Of a stretch of DNA of 64,000 bases, positions 59,881 to 64,000 are shown piece after piece; the first letter of the stretch is position 1, and the number at the start of each line of letters is the position of its first letter. Under the pieces are notes generated by a model. The model had not been told where the DNA came from. It saw only the letters and a program-made list of their open reading frames with translations, and ran no database searches. This DNA comes from Madurella fahalii (Eukaryota; Ascomycota; Sordariomycetes; Sordariales). The translations under genes and the position numbers were made by a program. The stretch covers positions 3,286,001 through 3,350,000 of the forward strand of contig CM056874.1 of NCBI GenBank assembly GCA_029876055.1, in the 5' to 3' direction.

Positions 59881-61776
59881 ATGAACGATAGGCCATTCTC
59901 ATTACAGCCGCGTCCGTCGCTGGACCGTGGTCCGCAAAATGTTTCCGAGTTCATTCGGCGAGTAAATGCCGACCCAGGCGGGTTCCGAGGCCTCGACTCG
60001 GCCGACTTGCGACGGCAGATTGACGCCCGGCACAACGATCCCGACCGCGAAGACGATGATGTCGACATGGCTGGTGCCGCCTCCGAGGCGGATAGCGACG
60101 CTACAGAGACCAAAGACGTCGTAGCCGCGCGAGACGACATCCTCCGAGCCATCCACATGACGCACCAGACGTCCATGTTCGCCCTCGACTTCATCTCCCT
60201 CCTCCTCTCCAAGGAGAATCCTGCGCAGGCCGTTACCACCTTCAGCCATGGTCTCCGCGAGATGGTTGGTGTCGGAACACTTGGCGCGACCATGCTTCAG
60301 ACCCCTACACCGCTCACACTGAGCAGAGTGCCCGACAACAAGATGGTGGCCATAGGCAAGCGATTGGTGGACCTCAACAAGGCAGCGGACACCGCGCTTG
60401 CCGCCTCCAAGAGACTGCAGCAGGAGATTGGCTCCGAGACAAAATACTGGTCCGAGGTTCTGAGCGTGAGCCAAGAGGGCTGGCGAACTTTCCGTCTGCC
60501 TCATGAACCGCACACGATGGGAGTCAAGTTTGGGTTCTCGAACACGGCCCCGGAGTTCAAGGCCAATGGCATCGCACCCATGAGGAGGGCGGAAGACGGA
60601 TCTGTCCGTCTGGAGCATGGGAGGATGGGCGGTGGGTCGAAGCGCATTCAAGTCAGCATCCTTGAGAACGGCCTCGTCGTCGGTAGATCGTCACTTCCGC
60701 CGCCTTTAGCCGCAGACGCCCCGCTCCAGGGTCGTGTGAAGGAGTCGCGAGACACCATCTTTGCGCAGGAGCTGTGGCACGAAATCAACAGAGAGGGCCG
60801 CACGGTGCTCAGCAGACATGTCCGTCTGGACAAGTCAGCCGTGTCCTGCGCCCTGGACGACACAAGAACCATCTCCTTCAGGCTGGCGACTCTAGGCGAA
60901 GCCGATGACGCTGGGCCTGAGCCGGCAGGGCCGCAGGACGCTATAGCAGAGGCGCTGTACCTCATGCTATGTCTGCTCCTCAGCGCCGCCCATAGAACGA
61001 ACGAGCTGAGGCGGTCCGAGCCCAGCGCAAACAGGGGGCCTCCTCCCCCATACTCCCTCCTCACACCCATCGTCTCCTACTATGAGTTCGACAAGAATAT
61101 CCAACAGTTCGTACAATTCATAACAGCATTCGCCAACGTCCTCCGCTCCGCCGGCCTGCCGGCCTCCATCGCCATGAAAGAGCCACCTCTTACCGCACCG
61201 CCCGGAGAAACGGCCTCGCTAGCTCTAGCCGCCATCCTCCTCAGACCCCCAGTCGTCCAATTCGACCTGACGATTACCCCCGAGTCCCGCCTGAGAATCC
61301 TGCTCAAGCCCTCCCCGCAATATGGCGCCCAGTTCACCGTCCACTGCCTCCCTCCCTCGCAACCAGGATCTCAAAACCCGCTAGCCAGCCTCTGCTCCCC
61401 CGCCGGCGACGAGTTCGACCGCATCAAGGAGCTATGCTGGTACCTCTGCCGCGCCGTGCCGCGCGCGCTCACCGCGCATTACCACAAAACAGTCGCTGCC
61501 CCCGCCGTGAACGGACAGAGCCCGCCGGCGCCGCCAAGCTGGGCCGTCCACACGAGCAACGCCGGCCTGGTCGACTACAAGACGCGCGAGCACAAGATCC
61601 ACTTTGACTTCTCCCCCAGCCCGGACACCGCCGACCGCCGCCCGGCGCTCCGCGTCAAGGCGGACTTTTTGGACGCCGGCAAGAAGGTCCACAGCGAGTG
61701 GACGTGGCACGGCTTGCAAGGGGAGGCCAACCTGGACGAGATTGTCAGGCACGTGCTGTCCACCGTCGGCGCGTAA
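59881..61776 (+). CDS. MED17: Mediator complex subunit 17
   Basis: Intronless, 631 residues, a normal length for ascomycete Med17/Srb4. The start MNDRPFSLQPRPSLDRGP is followed by the family pattern FIRRVNADPGGFRGLD. The long helical region includes RDDILRAIHMTHQTSMFALDFISLLLS and KRLVDLNKAADTALAASKRLQ. After TKYWSEVLSVSQEGWR comes a beta-rich region (MGVKFGFSNTAPEFKANGIAP), and the C-terminus ends EIVRHVLSTVGA. It is the central head-module scaffold of Mediator, required for RNA polymerase II initiation genome-wide. Open frame extends upstream of the chosen ATG to 59743, but that part does not look like Med17. No anomaly. Confidence 0.92.
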   Translation: MNDRPFSLQPRPSLDRGPQNVSEFIRRVNADPGGFRGLDSADLRRQIDARHNDPDREDDDVDMAGAASEADSDATETKDVVAARDDILRAIHMTHQTSMFALDFISLLLSKENPAQAVTTFSHGLREMVGVGTLGATMLQTPTPLTLSRVPDNKMVAIGKRLVDLNKAADTALAASKRLQQEIGSETKYWSEVLSVSQEGWRTFRLPHEPHTMGVKFGFSNTAPEFKANGIAPMRRAEDGSVRLEHGRMGGGSKRIQVSILENGLVVGRSSLPPPLAADAPLQGRVKESRDTIFAQELWHEINREGRTVLSRHVRLDKSAVSCALDDTRTISFRLATLGEADDAGPEPAGPQDAIAEALYLMLCLLLSAAHRTNELRRSEPSANRGPPPPYSLLTPIVSYYEFDKNIQQFVQFITAFANVLRSAGLPASIAMKEPPLTAPPGETASLALAAILLRPPVVQFDLTITPESRLRILLKPSPQYGAQFTVHCLPPSQPGSQNPLASLCSPAGDEFDRIKELCWYLCRAVPRALTAHYHKTVAAPAVNGQSPPAPPSWAVHTSNAGLVDYKTREHKIHFDFSPSPDTADRRPALRVKADFLDAGKKVHSEWTWHGLQGEANLDEIVRHVLSTVGA

Positions 61777-62737
61777 AGCGGGACCCAAGTCAGGGCTGTG
61801 TTGTTGCGTCGAGAGGGCCTCCCTCAGGACGCGCCCGATGGGATTGTTGCCCAAGGTGACGGTGACGGGAAGGCGGGCAGCGCGAGGGATGGGTAGTAAC
61901 TATCGTTGGCTATGGAAGCAAAGCGAGGCTCGCCGTCAGAGGCTCGGAAAAGAATCGGGAAGTAGACGAGATAAACATCAAAAGGAGAGCTTGGAGCAGA
62001 TTCGGGCAACTGGGAGGGACATTAAGGAACAATGCCCTTGCTGATACAATACAAAGCAAAGTTTTAAATTATCATGATATATCTGCGCTCAGTTGAAGTA
62101 AATGGATGGATGAACGAACGAATGAATGAATGGCTGGATATCTTACTATGTATGTGCCTTGCAGTATCCGAGTCTAGTTAAAGTAACGAGCCAGAAGAAC
62201 CGAACTGAGTGAGAGAAGTGATAAACCGAGAAGGCCGCCACCACACCACACCACACAAACACACTCTTTCTTCGCAACACTCCTCCTACAGTCAACAAGC
62301 TCAAAGAAAAAAAAAAATTGCAGACTTCTTTTCATTTTATACTCGTCATGAACGTCGTTAGGAAAAGACATGAAACAACAAATCGCTAAAAACAAACAAT
62401 GCCATCATTCATTAGACCAGGGGAAAAAAGGAAAGAGAAAACAGAAATCCAAGCAGAAAAAGAAGAGAAGCGAGATGCAGAGAAACAACATGAAAACAAC
62501 CTGCTAAAAATGGGAGATACCATGGTCATCATCATCGTCATCAACGAACGCCTCGCTCCTCGTTCACCCTCACTCCATCCTCCCTACCGACGACAACCCA
62601 ACACACAGCAAGCTTGGTATCGACAATGCAAAACCAGCCCAGTGCATATCACATCCGCGGAGTTCGGTCATCACATCGTTGTCGTCACCCTCAAACTCTC
62701 CAATCAAGCTGACTCTCCCTTGTCCGCACCACGGTTA
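61777..62737. other. Convergent intergenic region
   Basis: Shared 3' flank of MED17 (+) and the DUF8035-like gene (-). It holds a CCACA/CACA-rich tract (about 62236-62265) and an A-run near 62306-62317. A plus-strand ATG frame from 62399 runs antisense through the DUF8035-like gene and is rejected. Confidence 0.6.
62099..62137. repeat. Tetranucleotide microsatellite (GGAT/GAAC/GAAT)n
   Basis: Imperfect four-base units such as TGGATGGATGAACGAACGAA and TGAATGAATGGC lie in the MED17 3' flank. Confidence 0.85.
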
Positions 62738-64000
62738 CTAGTGGCGGTACACCCTACCGGGATGGCGGCTATCATAAATGACCTCGCGCTCGACGATGCG
62801 CTCGTCGTCGAGACGGTCGACCGAGATGCGGTGCTTGTGGTGGTGGTGATGGTTGCGGTGGTCCCAGTCGTCGCGCCACTCGCGCTCCCACTGGATCTCG
62901 CGGGCGCGTTCTTTGCGGGCCGAGCGGATCCGCTCCGAGAGATCGACCAAGCGGACAACGTCGTCCTGTTGTTGAGGGGGCGGTCAGTAACCTATGTTGG
63001 AGAGAATGGGGGAAGAAAGGACAAGACTCACATGAGCGAGGAAATCGATAATATAGTAGTGCTGGTCCGTCTCCTCGAATTCGTAACCCATCTCGAGGAT
63101 GGCCTCGCGGATGACAAGGTCCTTCGAGACCTCGGTCCACATGTTGTTGCGGCGCGGAGGAGGCGGGTTCGAGCCGCTGCGGACGGCGATCCGCCGGTCT
63201 ACCACCTTCTCGATCTCGACGCCGCGGTCTCTGCTAGGGCCGCGGCCGTCCTTGTCGATGATCTGAACGCTCAGTCGCTGCTCGCGATCCCGACCCCGCG
63301 CCTCCGAGACGCTCGTCGATGCCGAAACCACGGAGCTCTTCTCGTCGCGCTCGGGGATGAACTTGGCACGCCGCGAGCCGCTATACTTCGACCATGTCAC
63401 CTCAGCAGCGCCACCGCCGGCGCCGTCCATCCGAACGCGCTCCGTTCCGGGGGGCACGTCGATGATCGCCCAGTCCTTGGTCTTACCGTTCCATGCCTCG
63501 CCCATCTTGCCGCGCGCAGTCACCTGGTCCACGATTTCATAGGCTTCATCGTCGTAGTCAATCCTCGGAGGAGCAGCCGAGTGGGCACGGCGGCCCCTAG
63601 AGAGGCTCCTCCGGCGCTCGATGTCGACGTGGAGGTGCTTCCGATCAGCCTCGACTAGTACGTCGTCGCTCCACATCTGGCGGCGCGACACCCGCTCCCG
63701 CGAAACAGAGCGGCCGCGATTGACGGGATGGGCGTGCTTGCGAATGTCGACCTCTGTTTCGCCGCGCGATGTGTAAATGTCAATCTCAGTGTCACGGTGA
63801 CGAACCGGAGGCGGGGGAGGTGACGGCGGCCGCGCAACCACCATTCCTGTCGGCGTATTAGAAGGAGCTCCCAGTAAGCGGCAGGCAATTCAAGTCACTC
63901 ACCATGGTCAATGTCCCGGTAATGCGTGATCACCTCTCTCTCGATCGTTGGGCCCTTAATGACCGGCGGGGGCGGAGGTGGGGCAGGGCTGGGGCCCCGC
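62738..64000 (-). CDS. DUF8035-like Arg/Ser-rich protein, 5' end outside window
   Basis: Visible exons are complement(join(62738..62965,63032..63846,63903..>64000)). The gene continues beyond the right edge, so the N-terminus is missing. The visible part reads Pro-rich (PAPPPPPPVIKGP), EREVITHYRDIDHG, a long Arg/Ser/Asp-rich region (GRSVSRERVSRRQMWSD, RRRSLSRGRRAHS), WNGKTKDWAIIDVPPGTERV, then WTEVSKDLVIREAILEMGYE with EFEETDQHYYIIDFLAH. The end is VRLVDLSERIRSARKERARE, an HRNHHHHHKH tract and VYRH. Splice junctions (GTGAGT donors) keep frame. The VIREAIxxMGYEFEE / DLSERIRxARKER module resembles the fungal DUF8035 C-terminal module as I know it. Function unknown. Confidence 0.8.

Noticed and set aside
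62399..63658. 419-codon ATG-initiated plus-strand open frame
   Set aside because: It runs antisense through the DUF8035-like gene, whose spliced product has conserved-looking blocks and consistent GTGAGT donors. Its own composition (Val/Ala/Asp/Arg-rich) is what antisense of GC-rich coding sequence gives.

Overview
The window is nuclear DNA from a filamentous ascomycete. The proteins look most like those of Sordariomycetes, and I infer a Sordariales/Chaetomiaceae-type genome. Genes are short and split by introns of about 45-150 nt with GTRNGT donors, CTAAC/CTGAC branch points and YAG acceptors. There are no operons. I resolved exon structures by hand from frame, splice signals and protein-family continuity. 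Exon joins are given in each entry and are inferred, not transcript-confirmed.

Layout. Left third (1-15.3 kb): an RRM-domain protein (-), mitochondrial FMP46-type redox protein (-), a small hydrophilic protein (+), a decayed histidyl-tRNA synthetase copy (+), a metal-dependent amidohydrolase (+), a Ser-rich conserved fungal protein (-) and COX16 (-), separated by long gene-poor spacers. Middle (15.3-34 kb): the accessory part. It holds a SAM-methyltransferase-like gene with an abnormal SAM-binding loop (+), a four-finger C2H2 protein (-), a convergent pair of unrecognised genes ending 15 bp apart (24.7-26.0 kb), a degenerate minisatellite just upstream of the larger one, a 5 kb gene desert, a divergent casein-kinase-1-like gene (+) and a dead protein-kinase fragment (+). 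Right half (34-64 kb): mostly housekeeping. ATP synthase subunit d, NAC alpha and ribosomal protein eL14 lie in tandem on the minus strand. They are followed by a GNAT acetyltransferase (+), a type II membrane nucleotide pyrophosphatase/phosphodiesterase (+), a SNF2-RING translocase of the Uls1 type with a SUMO-interacting motif (+), a fungal ubiquitin-like-domain protein (-), a membrane-anchored fucose-lectin-like propeller (-), 6-phosphofructokinase (-), Mediator subunit 17 (+) and a DUF8035-like gene running off the right edge (-).

The genes do not form one pathway. Recognisable themes are mitochondrial respiration (COX16, ATP synthase subunit d, FMP46), protein synthesis (NAC alpha, eL14), transcription and chromatin (MED17, SNF2-RING, C2H2) and signalling relics (CK1-like gene next to a kinase pseudogene). 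I found no tRNA, rRNA, CRISPR array or intact transposon. The best candidates for something undescribed are the convergent unknown pair at 24.7-26.0 kb with its upstream repeat, the methyltransferase-like protein lacking the glycine-rich SAM loop, and a 9-bp GTACTGTAC motif recurring in intergenic DNA.
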